A stretch of DNA of 57,500 bases from Cristatella mucedo (GCA_009760855.2 WPIO01000005.1:12947501-13005000); one strand, 5' to 3'; shown: positions 32,872-48,000, counted from the stretch's first letter. A program made the numbers and translations. The notes: a model not told the origin generated them from the letters alone.

Positions 32872-33081
32872 TTAGCACACAAAGAAGCATGGTGCATGCA
32901 ATGTAGCCATCACGACGGACGGTGTGAACAAGACCAGCTGCTTACTGGAACCTTTTGAGCTTGGCGGGCGATTGGCAATTCCAGAATCCGTGTTTGAAAG
33001 AGCTCGCTTCGTTTCAGGAGCAACATCAGCCAAACGCAGCTGCTCTTGTAGTCGCTCTGCCTCGCTCATCCACTGGTCAAT
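32872..33081 (-). CDS. ULK3: ULK3 last exon
   Basis: The acceptor TTGTTTTTAAAG gives phase 0. IDQWMSEAERLQEQLRLADV aligns with the final MIT helix of vertebrate ULK3 (Q.LM.RAE.LKEQ-like). Then a polar tail (APETKRALSN, PPSSKGSSKQ) runs to a TAA at 32872. The tail is longer than in vertebrates and not recognisable. Confidence 0.75.
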   Translation of the reverse strand: MDQWMSEAERLQEQLRLADVAPETKRALSNTDSGIANRPPSSKGSSKQLVLFTPSVVMATLHAPCFFVC

Positions 33082-36000
33082 CTTTAAAAACAAATTAGAA
33101 TACAAAATGAAAGGCGCTGTGTCTGGATACAAAAGAACGATCATACCAAAAGGCTCAGCAGCATGCGTATTGACTGATAGGCAGTGCTTCAAAAGAATTT
33201 CAGTTATCAAAATTAAGGCTGCATCGGCAGTACTCACAGCAAGTAGATGCAAGTGCCCATTAGTAAGTTGATGCAAACTTAATATGCAATCATGTATATT
33301 GTCAATCCATGCATGCTGCCTGCTAAACGTCCATTCATTCACCGGGTCTTAAAAAACAGATGGCTACATTCGAGGCCGAAGTGACTGCTCCTCGAAGAGC
33401 AATCCCAACGTGCAGAACCAAACAGAACGCAATGCAGATCCAATCAATGCTTCCACTTATTCGTGGATCGACTACTCTTGCTTGGCCGCTCGACTAGCTT
33501 TCAGTGCTTGAGCAACATTGTCTATAATTTGCACCCCACGTATCAGGCTTCGGGTCATCGATGCACCTTGACACATTTTGCCAGTACCCACATCGTGTAA
33601 TGCAATATATCTCCATATGTAACTCCACAAAGCCATAACGACTATGTGGGTGTTATGCAGAAGAGTTTGGTAGAGAGCACTCTAAAGACTAAGCGGCTTT
33701 CGGTACGCATTCGGTAGCCAACCGACTTCATCTCACGAAACATAGTGAAAAAGGAGAGCGTAGCAGAGTCAGGAGAGCAGTTGAGGTAGTGAGCAGCATG
33801 GAAGTAGCAGCTCAGGGCCGTTGGAGAGGATGTGCCATAGTCGGCAGCAGGAGAGCAGATGCCGTTGTGCAAGAGTTACGAAAGCGAGCTCCACAGTCTA
33901 GGACCTGCAGAGCAAAAGCTTCTGTCGCCAACAGTCTGTAAGCAGAGAAATGGGACAGCTAATTTATTGTCCATACAGGATCTGTGGGCAAAAGGAGGCT
34001 GAAGCTTGTGTGCAACAACAGTTCAGCTAGGTATGAAGGAGCCAAGCCGAGGCAGGCCTTGTGAAGTCAGCGTAACAACGTCCGAGAGGCTCGAGTGCCT
34101 TTAAAGCTGCAGCCAGAATTAAACGGCTCATCCGCTCGGCCCGGCAGCAGTCAGCCTCATCGAGTTCGGTGCGGCTTAGCCTTGACCGCTGCACAGCGAG
34201 GCCCGCGCCCGAGCAGCCACGGGTCGTGAACGCCACACGACTCAGATCCTGGCAGGGCCTCCCAATATGATGCAGCTGCGTTGCAGCAGGTCAGCAGGTC
34301 GGCGCCTCTGCAGCCAGCGCAGCTGTGCTGCTGCTGTTGGCGCACTTGCGACCCCCTACGTGATTGAGTGCTCATGCCTGACGCGTTGCTGCCGGCCGAG
34401 CAGCCAGCGAGTGAGATGGGCCGTTTTGGCATTGCAGCTGTAAATCTAATTAATTCTGGACCACAAGCTTCCCCTCCCCCATTCAAATCCTTTCTGTGGC
34501 AGGATTTGCTCGCTTGCAAACTGTATCGTAAGAGGCAGTCCGAAGTGTCCAAGTGGCACTTGGGGCACTGCGCATGCATGCCACACGGGAGGATGCTACA
34601 ATGCATCTTGGCGTTCGACAGGCGATACCCTGCAGCTGGCACTATCTAAATTAACATTCTGTCTGTCTAAAAATTCGTGCAGACATAATTCCCTGGTGCA
34701 AATGCAAAAATTACCCTACTTACTTTTTTGGACTTTGCATAAGTATGTGAGCAGCCATGCATATGCATAAACATAGTTCCCATTGAAGACGTTTTTTCAC
34801 AGACTTACAATAATTCCGGGGAGGCAACTAGCAGCCGTAGGTGGTTTGTGCACAAATCTACCTTTAAAAGCAAGCTATGTTTATTAGCGAGTTACTTGGT
34901 CTGCCTGTCACAGTCGTTGACGTAAGGTCTTTTAGAGTCCTTGGTTGGATATTAATAGTCGCACTACGACGGTACAGTAATGAGGGTAAAAAAAGGGGGG
35001 AGATAATTTTCTGCTCAGTTGGCATATTGAAAAGCTGTCCCAGAGAGGCTGCTTGACCAACCGGAAGCCGTGCCCCACGTGCCTCTGGTAAGCGACGGAG
35101 ATGCACGATCTTCTTCACTGTGCTGTGGTTTCTGCCCGGCAGAGTGGACCAGAGTGGACCGGCGAGTTTTCACAGCGACGAATCGGACACAAAACGAACA
35201 AAGGAGGCATAATATAAGTGGACCTATCGCAGATAACGAGAAAAAACGAGCATCAAAGGAAGCCCTTCAGTGCCACACTGAAGAAGCTCACAGAAACGCC
35301 GCATGCGACAACTCTTATGACAAGGTCAAAAACAGAATGAGACTGAAGGTGAGATTCAAGCCCTTCACGGCCCACGTCGTGGTAAGGAGTCTTTGCAAGA
35401 CAGCTGGCCAGGCTCACCAGCTAGGCTGGGCTTACCATTAGGTCAGTAGAATTCAGGCACACATTGCAATGCTACACTGAAATCTCCCGTGTATTTTCAC
35501 GGGCATAAGCTATTTGTATGAGAACAATAAAGCAGGAATTATAGAAAGTAAGCTCAAGAAATTCAGATAGCGTAAAAAGCATGAAATAATCCAGTGTTTT
35601 ATGAACGCATGGCCAACAAAATCGCACCAGAACTTAGCATTCACATCATAATAAAACATCTGTATAGCACCCTAAGAGATCAAAATCTCGTTCGAGGCAT
35701 TTGACATATGCTGGAAAAAAGTGTGTCAACTGCTCAGTGAAATAATGAACAATTTCAGCTACTAGAAACACAAAAAAGACAATATACATGGACATATTGA
35801 ATGTTAAGAGAAACAGGAGGGCTGTAGCTTCTTTTGAAAATACGTCAGTTCGAGGGAACGTCGTGACACTAGTAGTTAGTATGTGTTCCAGGCTTTGGGA
35901 GCCGAGGATCCGAAGACACGGTCTCCAAAAGATTCTAGGGTCTTTATAAATACAGCTAAACGACTTGAGTCGGAGGAATGGGTGGTATGCTGCAAAGCCT

Positions 36001-39000
36001 GACCTTAAAGTATTTCTGATGGTTGGGCAAAGAGCATGAGAATGAAGCGGAATACAAGTGGGTGACAAAACACTGAAGTTGATTTGGTGCTTAATGGGAA
36101 GCCTGTGTAGGCCGTTGAAAAGTGGTGCAATGGTGGCAGCTTCGTTGTTCAAGACTGACAAGCCTAGCTGCAGAGTTTTCACCAACTGTAAGTGTCTTAT
36201 TTCACAGGCAGACAGATATGCAAGTGGTGACTTAAATATGTCGAGACAAGCGTCACCAATGCATGGACCAGCTTGGCTGCAGAGCCCCCATCTATGCAGA
36301 CCCGAGTTTTTGCCAAGTTATGTGGCAGAAAAGTAAGTAGACTTGACTGCAGAGCTCAAGCGGTCATCTAGTAAAAGGTCATTTTGGAAGACGGCGAAAA
36401 GATTCCGTGCTAGTGCTACAAGAGATATGGTTGCCGAACCGACTTTGAGGGTTGGGCATTCTTGCTCAACTTTGAAAAGCTTGCTTCAATACAAGTGCGA
36501 ATGTCAGCTACATAGGATGCAAGGAAGTTGAGAAATTTTGAGGAAGAAAAGGCACTAGAGGGCAGGGATGGATCACAGCACAGGTACAGCTGCATGTCGT
36601 CGGAATAAAACTTACTTAGTAACATGATAGTACATAATGTAGGCCACCATATTGGTTACCTAAGCAGGTGCAAAAGCATCAAATCAGCATGTTTTTTTTT
36701 TGCAATGTCTAAAAGAAACTTCCAGCTTCCGATGTGGTCGCCATGATCGAAGCATACTATGTAGCACCATCAGGACAGGACGATGAACTAAGATTTAGTG
36801 GATTCATCAGATTTAATTGATTTCATGGACTCAAGTAAAACTCTGCAACATCTAACCGTTTGTCTGGATTTCTGGGGTGTGTGGATTTTTTGGCCATCTC
36901 TTTATGTGCAGCCACTAGGCAATCTTGCACCTGGACCAAGTTAAATGTTTCACAAAACCAACCAAGAGAAGCTAATGCACAAACTTAGCTAATGCACTAA
37001 CTCAAGTTCCAAATCGCCTACACATGCCCCTTTGAAAATTGAGTCCATTTGCACACATGTGAACATTTCGGTTTAAAACTTGTGAGCATACTTGCTTACA
37101 ACAAACACAACAAAAACAATGACCAGCAACCACCCTCTACCAAGCTTTGTCCTGATTCAGTAGGTATCACTGATGTGAGCCTCATTCATGAAATGGTCTA
37201 CTGAGGAGGATATCATGGCATAAAAGTAGAAGGAAAGCTTGAGAGCAAGTCAATATTGGTTGATCCACGGATTCCATGCCTTATAAGTGGAGATACTTTT
37301 CACCGCTGACCATTTCTAATGCTCTATTAGTCTCTACTGCCATGCTGCAGCAGCTGAAATGGCAGGAGTCAATTTTCTGCCACAACAGTCACGTGACTAT
37401 AGGGCAATCTTTTAAGTGTCTAGAGTGAGATTTAGTACTCTTATGATGCTGCTCAAATGTATTGTTATTTTTATCATTATTATTTTGCTCAAATGCACAA
37501 ACTGACTACTCGACTACGAGCAATATATATATTTATCCATTTAGACAGTTACAACTGCACGGTTTAGTAAGGCAGAGCAAGATGACTTGAAAGACAAGAA
37601 GCTGATTCATTGAAGGAGAGAAGCAGCTTGAAAGGAGCTCTTTGACGCAGTCTCGGCATGACCACTCTGGCAAGGAGCTACACAGGTCGGACCCTGCAAA
37701 GCCGATATATCCATCAATAGTTTTAAGGCATGCGTGGAACAGCAAGAAGACTCGGCGATGAGGTGGCCACGTGGCAAGGTGGTCATGATGAGGCCCTGAG
37801 AATTTGTAAGGCCTCCGATGCTCACTCAGCCTGAGGGGCTGAGACTGAGATTAAAGGCTCAGGAATGAGAATTTTCTTATAGGGAATCGACGAAAAAGTC
37901 GGACTGCTGCCATATTGAATACTATAGTGGCCTTAAGCCTTTGCAGAGACCCATAATTAAAAACCTCCGGTAATCAATCCTTAGAAAGACGACGGCATCG
38001 ATTAACTCAGCCGTCAAGGTTTTCGAGGCAAAACACTTGCTCAATTATCTGGGCGCAAAAATGGACTGAGCAGCCATTCTTTTAAACGAACTTTTCAAAA
38101 CCGGGGTGGCTGTCAAAAAAGATACAGATTTCAAGCATTCTCTGACGCCTGATCACTAATTCCTCATTGCAACGGCAAGCTTATTAACTTGAATTGCTAT
38201 TTTAGGTTTTCCAATGACCAGGGTTAATATATAGTCATTTTAAGGCCTTGGAAAATTTGATTATATCCAAGAACACATGCCAGTTAGGCGTGCTAATCCA
38301 TTGCTGAGGCCGACTATGATGACGACGATGATGACCGAACTGGTAGAGCTGGAACTCATCTGCATAGAAAAAAATCGAATGAGGTGTCCTTTGGGCGTGT
38401 CTTGAGTAGAACAGCAAGACATTCAAGGTCAAAGCAGGTTTGCCATAGTTTGGCTTGCATAAAAACACTCAATCATGCCCTGGAACACGATTAAGAGGAT
38501 AGCCATGCTCTGAGTTAGATGCTGATTGGAGTAGAGTGATGGATCTATTTCAATAGAAGGAATAATTTAAAAATTGGCCACACAATTTCTACATTTGTTG
38601 ACAGTCTAGAAAATCTGTTAATTTGCTACTAAGTGAATGCGCCTGTTTACAGGCTGACATGCAAGCAGCTAAACAAGAAATACAGTTCTGCCACATCGAA
38701 GGCTCTAGCATTCCAGCTTCAGCGTTCCAGCAGCCTGAGTGGCAGAGTGCTCAAGCCGAGACAGGCAGCTTAACGAGCAAACCCAGGTTTATGCCAAGTA
38801 GTATCAGTGCCAGGGGCACGGGGAGGGGCATTTGCCTCCCAACCTATAGAAGGGCGGCGACCTGGACCGCCCCCTATTCCTACCCTACCCCTCCTCCGAC
38901 TGTCACCAAAGACGAAATTATGTTCTACTGCCACTCGATGAGCAACTGCCAAGTTCGTGTCGAATGAGCACAATAATTGTGCACTACCATTTTCCCTTAC

Positions 39001-42000
39001 TTTCCTGTCTTGCCCTCCCTAGATGAAACAGCTCTGATGCTCCACCTCTGACGCCTGACCGCTGGCCAAACCTAAACCGTGGCCGTGCCAGCCATCACAG
39101 GTTACAGCTATAGAAGCTGATGCTGTGGCGGCTCCATCAGGGTAGGAATAAGAGGAAGGACCACTGAACCTCTCAACTGCGCCTAAGCTACAGATTGCCA
39201 TTTTCAGCCACTCATAACGCCAGATGCACTCATTGTGTGTCTACATAAACTAACACATACTAGCACTTGAGCAAACAGTTTAGAATCACCAGCCGTCTAC
39301 AGACAGTCTATAGTAAAATTCGAAGGTAATAATAATAATAATGTCATTTGTATACCAATTTAAAAGAACAATCTCAGTTGAGGTGCTTTAAAACTTACTG
39401 CAAGTGAAGCAATGTCCAATAGTCAATGAAAACCACGTACATCCTTTAGGCAAGCATGCGAAAGCACACAATAATCAAGCTAAAATAAACATGCAATAGC
39501 AGATACAAGACTCGTGGCGGCTGGTTAGTAGAACCCTCGTTAGTAACACTGGCTCATTCAGGAACAGGTAAGCAAAACATGCAGGAAAAATGGCAGGTCC
39601 TGTGGAGCACTTAACAAAAACATGCTGATGTGGCAATTAGTTGTTGCCATAGTCACGACCGGCACATCATTTCATCGGGCAAAACCACACAAAAGGACGA
39701 TTCACTCGGACAGAGCAGGGCTGTACGGCAGGTTTCAGCTTCTTTTTGAAAATGCTGTCGATGTTAGTCGGTAGTGAGCTCCAAGCTTTGGGAGCATAGT
39801 GACTGAAGGGACGGTCTCCGAGTAATTTTAAGTTCGAGAGGGGTGGGCACGAGTAATCAGAATCAGAGTCAGAAGAGCAGGTTGTGTGATGGGCAGCTTA
39901 GAGAGTGGATGGACCTAAAGGTGAGTGACAGAATATTGAAGTCTTTATGCTGCTTGATAATAGGCAGCCAGTGCAGACTGATGAGCAGCGGTGTAATGTG
40001 GCAGCTGCAGCATTTCCGACAGATAAGCTTGGCTACCGAGTTTTGCACTAACTGAAAGCATGCTACTGCACAGGCAGGAAGACCTACAAGTTGTTTGTTA
40101 CAGAAGTCTAGTCGGGATGTGAGAAATGCATTGACTAGCTTGGCTGCTAAGTCCTTACCTAAACAATCACACAATTTTGCAAAGTTACATAGGTGAAAGT
40201 AGGCAGACTTCCCTTTAGAGCTAATTGGTCAACTGGTGACAAGTCATTGTGGAAGAGAACACCCAGATTCGCGGGAAAGGCTATAGGAAATATGCAGGTA
40301 AAGTCGATTTGGAGAGTTATAGTAGTTTGGATAACAAAGACCCTTCACTAATGTGAAGTAATTCGAAGTGGCCATCAACATATTTTCTTTCTTATAATAA
40401 ATGCTTGATTAAAGCTTTCTCCCAAACCTAGGTAGGCCATGCAAATATAAAAGAACACAATTCACTGTATAGCACCCTAAGAGAACTTGAAACTCTAACC
40501 AGGCGCTTAGTATAATGCCAAGTTGACATGGAAACTCCCAAAATACCAGAGCACGATTTTGCCAATGGTTCACAACTACAGAATCTCATTATAATTCGAA
40601 AGCTAGAAGTGACTATCAGATTGGACTTTTCTAAAATGAATTTTGATGCATTTTTTATAGCTTGCTGTGCCGTGAGCATATTAGTACCATAATTATTTGT
40701 GCACAGATCGTAATAATAATAATACACTTAATAAAGCACCCTCAGAGAACTCAATCCCTTTCTAGGCGCTTTACATCTGCTGCAAAGGAAACACGATCGA
40801 GTGGGGAGTTGTATCATGCTTGATGAACAACATGAATAACATAGTTAAGGGTGACATGCACAGGGTCAGCATGCAAGTGTGGTTAGTGGCAGCATGCAAA
40901 AGTGTCAGCATGGATAAGCACATAAAGGACGAATCACAAAGACCAAATAAATACTGCCCTAAATAGTCGTAGGGTATGTGAATTGCAAGCAAAATGTGAC
41001 TTGCAAGCTGTTTAATAATAATTCCTTTGCACCAAATGTAAAGTGGATAAAAAAAGATTGAGTTCTCAGAGGGCGCTATATCAAATGTATAATAATAATA
41101 ATAATAATAATTATTATTATTATAGTGATAACAAACAGAATCGATCAGAGCCGACACAGCAGCGAAAGGGTTGCAAGTTGCCACATAATCCAAGTTAAAA
41201 CAGGTATGGGAGGCAGCAGTGACGCCTTGAGTGCCAAACAATCCATACCGTTTTAGGCAAGACTCATAGACAGGGCCTCCATAACTAGATAACAAGAGAT
41301 GAAGAATAGACACAGACAGAAGGTCGCCGCAAACCCACAAAGCCATTCGCTTCGCTACTGTGCCAGCCACACTACAGAACTGTCAAAGTTATAGATTATG
41401 TAATAGCAGCACGGGAAACCACGCAGCCAACGAGTGAAAACCATGAGAAAACCAAGCCCACTGCTAAGCCAGACATACGGAGATGTGAGCCACTTAAGTT
41501 TTTTCAAAGAAAAACGGCACTCGAGAATTCAACCCAAAATGACCGAACTATTCATGAACGATTTTCCTCTTAATATAAAGGGAAATCGAATCGGATCAGT
41601 ATATTTTTACATATAGAAATATTTTACCTATACAATTAAAAGTCGGCTAGTTCAACAGCCTCATTCGCATGGCAGCGGAAGAGTTTTAGCAAACAGTGCC
41701 CTCACCTGCAGTAAGCAATAGGGTGCCTGCAGCCTGTCATAGAATGAAAAAAGACTTCTTCCGGAAGAATGACTTAAATTCAGCCTCTTACGGTATATTT
41801 TCTGCATTGAGAAAAAATGGTGGCCACAGCCCATCTGTGAATCCATAATGGGCTGGCTTTATACAGTTGTCATGTACATGTATTTCTGATGCTTCTCCGT
41901 GTATTTTTATCTCACAGCTTAAAAAGGATAAGCACTTTCCGGGTACGAGTAGTTTTGAATTCCAAAAGAATCTATCATCAATAATTAAGATAAAAAAAAT

Positions 42001-45000
42001 TTTTGGAGGGTGGTCAAAACTAAGAGAATTTACATGTGAGGCACATCTGAGCATAAAGAGGGTCAACCAACACATTGTCGTCAGGCCATAAGATAGCACT
42101 GAACGATTCCTACGAAATTCTTGCAAAAATGCAATATTAGCTGCTACAAGGTTCACCAGTGGGGTGTATCAGATTGTTACAGCCATGTGATTAAGAAAAA
42201 TATGACTGTCGCATGCAAATGACAGAACAAGACATACGGTGCATAAATCAGCAGTGCAAGTAAGCTGCAATGCAATGTGAATTTCGAATACCAAGAGAAG
42301 CAGCAACTCTTTCATCTTGCCACGGTCCAATTCTAAAAAGAAATACTTTGAAAATAAGTCCCAGTCCAGGAACACAAGAACAAAGTTTGAAGAGCTGTAA
42401 TACCTTAAGTACACGAAGCACAGTGTACATATACACGGGAAACCCGCCAACTAAACGAACGACCTTGGACACAGAAGCCCACAGCAATCCACGCATGAAG
42501 GTAGTGATTATAACCCTACTGTTCGTTGACAAGATTTATACAGCCGCGACATCTTGATTACAGCAAAAAACACAGTTGACTTAAAAAACCCAGACTAGGG
42601 TCAAAGCCTGAAGTATTGAGTCATATAACAGATTTCGATTTACACTGAATGGAGGACTATTACAAGACGTTTCCGATTGCTGCCTAGGAGAGCCTACACT
42701 GTTTATAAGCATTATTTAACAACAGTAACTGCCCTAAAAGCTGCATAGACATAATAATAATAACAATACTAAAGCAAGCACAAACTGAAGCTGACACAAG
42801 TACACAGAGGAGGGTTCACACGGATGAAGCCTACGCTATGAGGAGCAGGAGAGCTTTTAGCTTTCTACATCAAGCCAGGGGATGTGATATCAGCAGGCAG
42901 AGAGTACCATGCTATAGATGCATAGGGAATATTTGACGTAGGTAAGAGGCACTAAAGATCGGCCTCATATAATCGTCTTTTGACGATGTCACAGTTAAAT
43001 CACTTCCCAGGTGATGCTTGCAAACTTGGTGCTTGAGCTCTTGCCGAAGCAAAGTAGTCCTTAACGCCTTCAACTTGAGGATGGTGCTTTACCGTTTAGG
43101 TAGCCCAAGGTCAGTATGACCGTCCCACATTTTCGGGGTTCCCAGCCTTTAATACCTTTCTCACGTTGTAGAAAACATCACTCCGAGGTCTTGATAGAGT
43201 AGTAGCACTTTGACAGTACCTGTGTCCAGCCTTGTACAGTACAATATTTTAACCCTATTTTAACCCATCACGAAGCTACGGATAAAATACGGCCGGACCT
43301 TCGGCAGGACTGAGAGGCCTTTCTATGCAAAATAAACAGTATGTGCGAGTCAGAAATGGGAAAACCCAACACTCAAAATCAGCTCTGCCAGCATATCTCC
43401 TGTTGAATCTGCACGAAATCTAGGTATAATGTTCCAAAGTGACATTTCAATTAGACATCAGCTCCACAGTCAAGTCGGCCTACTTTCAGCTATATTGCTA
43501 AAAATTCGAGCTTGCTTAGACAGGGATACCACATCTAAATTGGTCCCTGCATTTGTGACATCCCATCTCGACTTCTGTAACTGACTGCTTGCTGGTCTAT
43601 CGGCCTGTGCAATCAGGTGCTTATAGCTGGTGCAAAACTCTGCAGCTAGGCTTGTCTTTTGTGAGTGTCACAGTTGCCATATCACACCACTTCTCGAAGA
43701 TCTGCACCGGCTCTCAGTCAAGCATCAACTTCAAGGTTCTGTCACTTGCTTTTAGGTCTCTTCATTCTTTGGCTCCAGCCTACCTACCAGAACTACTCCC
43801 CTACCAGGCTAAGCATCATACCAACAGCTTTTCGGAAACTAACTGCTTACCGATACCTCGTACAAACCTCAAACCCTTTGGAGACCGTGCCTTTAGTTTG
43901 TATGCTCCCAAAGCCTGGAACTCACTTCTGCTAGCTGCACGGCATCCCCTGACTTAACGACATTTAAAAACAAGTTATAAACACATCTATTTATCACACC
44001 ATTTAGTTGGTCCATCTAATTCGTCCTTTATATGCTTATGTGCTGACACTGTGCATGCTGCCACTAACCATATTTGCATGCTGACCCTGTGCATGTCACC
44101 TCTAACCATGTCATACTTGTTGACATTGAGCATGCTACCATTAACCATTCGATAATGCCTCCTATGCAGCAAATGTAAAGTGCATAGAAAGAGATTAAGT
44201 TCTCTCAGGACCCTATACAAATGTATATTATTATTATTATAATGCTCAGTGGTTTGGCTTTTCACTTCCGGCTAGTGAGTGGCCTTAAGGTTCTGGAATG
44301 AGCCAACGAAGGGTCGTTTCTTGATGCGGCCGTGATAGCCCAGACAGACACGTGACAGACAGTCCAGGAGGTTACGGTGTGCGACGGCTCTTCGATTCGT
44401 ATCCTGCAGTTGGTGATCCTTTATTGGCAACTGCAAGCGGTGGTACTAGCCTTTAATAATATTAATAATAATAGTGCACTTGATAAAGCGCCCTCAGAGA
44501 ACTCAATCTCTTTCTAGGCGCTTTACATTTGCTGCAAAGGGAAATGCAATTGAATGGTGAGTAATGTCATGCTTGATGAACAACATGAATAACATGGTTA
44601 GGAGTGACATGCACAGGGTCAGCATGCAGGTGTGGTTCCTGGCAGCATGCACACTGTCAGCACACATAAGCACATACAGAACGAATCACAGGGACCCACT
44701 AAATGCTGTCCTAAATAGGTGTGTTTTTAAGTTCTTTTTAAATGTGGTCGAGTCAGGGGATGTTGTGACACAAGTCGGGAGGGAGTTCCAGGCTTTGGGA
44801 GCATTCGAACTAAATGCACGGTCTCCAAAGGATTGGTAAACTGTTGGATTCCGAAAAGCAGGTGGTGGTACGATGCTTGGCATGGCGAGGGAGCAGATCT
44901 GAGAGATAGGTTGGAGCCAAAGAATGAAGTGACCTAAAAGTGAGCGACAAACCTTGAAGTCGATCCGTTGCTTGACTGGTAGCCAGTGCAGGTCGGCGAG

Positions 45001-48000
45001 AAGTGGTGTGATGTGGCAACTGCGATGCTCACGACAGACAAGCCTAGCCTTTAAGGCTCTTTTGCAGCTATACAAATGAGGCTGCTAAATCAGCTAGTAT
45101 TTTTTGATGATCTATTCTGGCCAAAATGCTATTTTAAAAGATTTTTAAAGTTTTTTGAGTCAGTTTTGTCATATTGCAGACAACTTTCGCTTTTATGTGA
45201 CAATTCTTATTTGGTAACCCAATGGTCAGCAAACAGATCCAACAGCCAGGATCCACTCTTGTCAGGGAAGGGCGCCTTACGAATAGCTGCTCATCGATCA
45301 AATCTAGACCGTCAAAATATTTCCGTGCTTAAGTAGATATATATATCTATATATATATATATATATATATACCTGCATATAACAATCCGATAGTTCACAG
45401 ACCATCAGCATGACTACTTCTTAGGTACAGGAATCGGCTATCATAGCAAATCAAAGCATGCACTGACCCATGACTACTGACTGTTAGGTTGAAATACTTA
45501 AAACTACTTAATATACTTGGAATACTTAAATATTGAAAATGGAAATGGGACTGATCAAAGCTTTAAGGGCAGCATTCTTATACATAACCACTCTCTATAA
45601 ATGATATCTGCTCTCCCCACTTTCCTAGTTCTTTTCTAGTTTCCTAGTTCTTTCACACCTTAGCATTCATTTAAAGCAAAATGATAGCCCTCAAATTTTA
45701 TGGATTAAATGTGCTCCTGACTGACTGCATAATATTATGGGCTCTCACGAAGGGTAAGGGAGTGCAGACAAAAGGATGCAGAGCCTGCAGACACTCTCAC
45801 TTGCCTTGAGATAGCTTTATAAGCACCTCCAAATTCTGCTGATACTTGTTGAGCTCATCACGGCTGCCTCCAGCTCCGGCACACTACAAGCAAGAACACG
45901 GCTTGAGGTATGGTGCCCTACGTACAGCAAGCCAAGCACCTGAAGCCCTGAATGCATGTGCGCACACACCAATGCACACATGTTCACACAAGCACACTGA
46001 GAATAAGTAAACAAACGATCGGTTATGTTCGCCTCAAAAAAGACCAGCACATCTGGTAATGGCGCACCCGATACTCATGAGTCCTCTTAAAATAAAGCAC
46101 AAGGGCATCGCTGTCAATTTTCTCTGTCTGCTGATCTAGCTCTGTGACTTGCTGTCTGCCCGCATTTCTCTCCTCTACTGTTCTGTTGTGAGCTCGAGGA
46201 CAAGCAACTGAGACGTTGGACCAGTACAACTTATTATTTACGTGGGCATCCTGGGAAATTTTTCCAATGCCTTACTAAAAATGTTAAAAGCTAGAATAGA
46301 CTCCTATGTAGTTCTTTGCAGCAAACAGCTGATTTAAAAATGCATGCTAGTTAGGAGTTCGACGGGTTTTCAAGATATAACCACAGGATCTCTAGCAATA
46401 CTTGAACGCTTACATTCAAAGTGGAAAGAGACATAGACATGCAACTAGTGTAAATTGCAGAGGATCGTCAATGACAGTCGATCGATGACGACCTTGTATT
46501 GCAAGGTCCATCTTCACATTTCCTTAACCTTTTCGCCCATTGCGCATTATTCCTCTTCACTTGTGCAGGTGGCAGCAGTGCCGAGACTTTTGATTTCAGG
46601 TTGCTAATCTCATCTTGATTTAAGTGAACATTACCCGTATCGACACTTAGTAAACTAGCAGCATGACATCATCACAGAGCTGTCAGCAAGCGGCTCACTA
46701 ATTGCACACAGGATGTCGATTTTAGACTCAGGATCTTACCCTGATTTAACAAATATCACCCTAATTGAAATGAGTAACAAGGAGTGGCAAGCCACACTTA
46801 GCATGAAATCAGGGCTAGCCACGGCAAACACTCACTTTTCCTTACAGTGTGTGTATTATCAACATACATACAATACTTTGATCAGTGACCTGCATATAAG
46901 AAGTGAGGCTTAACTTTTTCTACACATTTTCAGTAGCTACTTTACGTTCAGGAATGCGTTCCTACGGTTTGATAGTTTCTATAAATCTACTTTCACTCGC
47001 ACTTGGACTCGCTGAGTGGACCTGGTTGGTGGCTAAGTTCAAGGGTAATTCGCTGAGATGCTTGTATGGCATGCTGTTATGGCTCACAGAGTCTTGTCAT
47101 GCAGTACAAAAACTGCACTCATTCCACTGTTCATTCAGTGAACGCAGACAAGCATGACAGCGATGTGAGTACGATAGCACCTTAAGCCTTATCTAGGCCA
47201 ACTACAAGATAACAATAACAATAACAATCAGGCGCTTATATAACACCCTAAGAGACATAAATCTCTTCTAAGACACTTCACTTATGCAGTACAGGAAGGA
47301 TGCCAAGCCCGGCAAAGGCGGCCAATGTGAGGATGAAGCTTGCATACGATTCCACTTCCGAAACATGGCAAACTCGACTTTGTCGATGCAGAAGCTGCAC
47401 ACGAAAGGAGTAACTGGACAAAAAAAATGATCGGTTGCAACTCACACAGTGCTCCTTACTCCACTGCTTGATGGCTTGGTGTGGTGCACACACTCTCTCA
47501 AGACACCACTCACCTCGCTGCGAAGCTTGCCCATAGTCTCAACAGCTGCCGTCAGCCGTGTCAGGCCCGACGATTTCGATAAAGTGACTAAAAGTAGAGC
47601 AGGCTGAAGGCTCAGACAAGAAGAAGCAGAAGCAGCGGTCGAGGGATGCCAAGCCACCCAGCAAAGCACAGCGACAGCTGGTGAGTGACACAGTGAGTAA
47701 GCAACAAAAACGACAGCCCAAAAGCAGGCAAACTTAACCATGCACGAGCTGCTGAGGGCTGAACGGCCACTGACTACTGGGTCACGGCCAGCCACGGTCT
47801 GCTCCTCCCCTCCCCCCACAAAACAAGCAGCCAAACGTTAATTGTGACCACACACACACACACACACGCGCGCGCACACGCGCACGCTCACACGCACACA
47901 CCATGTGGTAATCATAAAGGATGGATACACTAAAAAAGCAAAACCTCGTCCAAAAGTTCACATCCGTTTTACAGGTTAGGTTGCAGGCAAAACCACACAA

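Noticed and set aside
34157-34642. 161-codon minus-strand frame
   Set aside because: No domain, low-complexity Cys/Gln/Ser composition, no splice or start support.
35646-36650. LINE copies as active elements
   Set aside because: All copies seen are 5' truncated and carry stops or frameshifts; none has a complete endonuclease-RT ORF.
46023-46229. Possible ULK3 exon (DQQTEKIDSDALVLYFK)
   Set aside because: Some resemblance to a helix, but no matching phase between the exons at 47514 and 45883, which could join directly.
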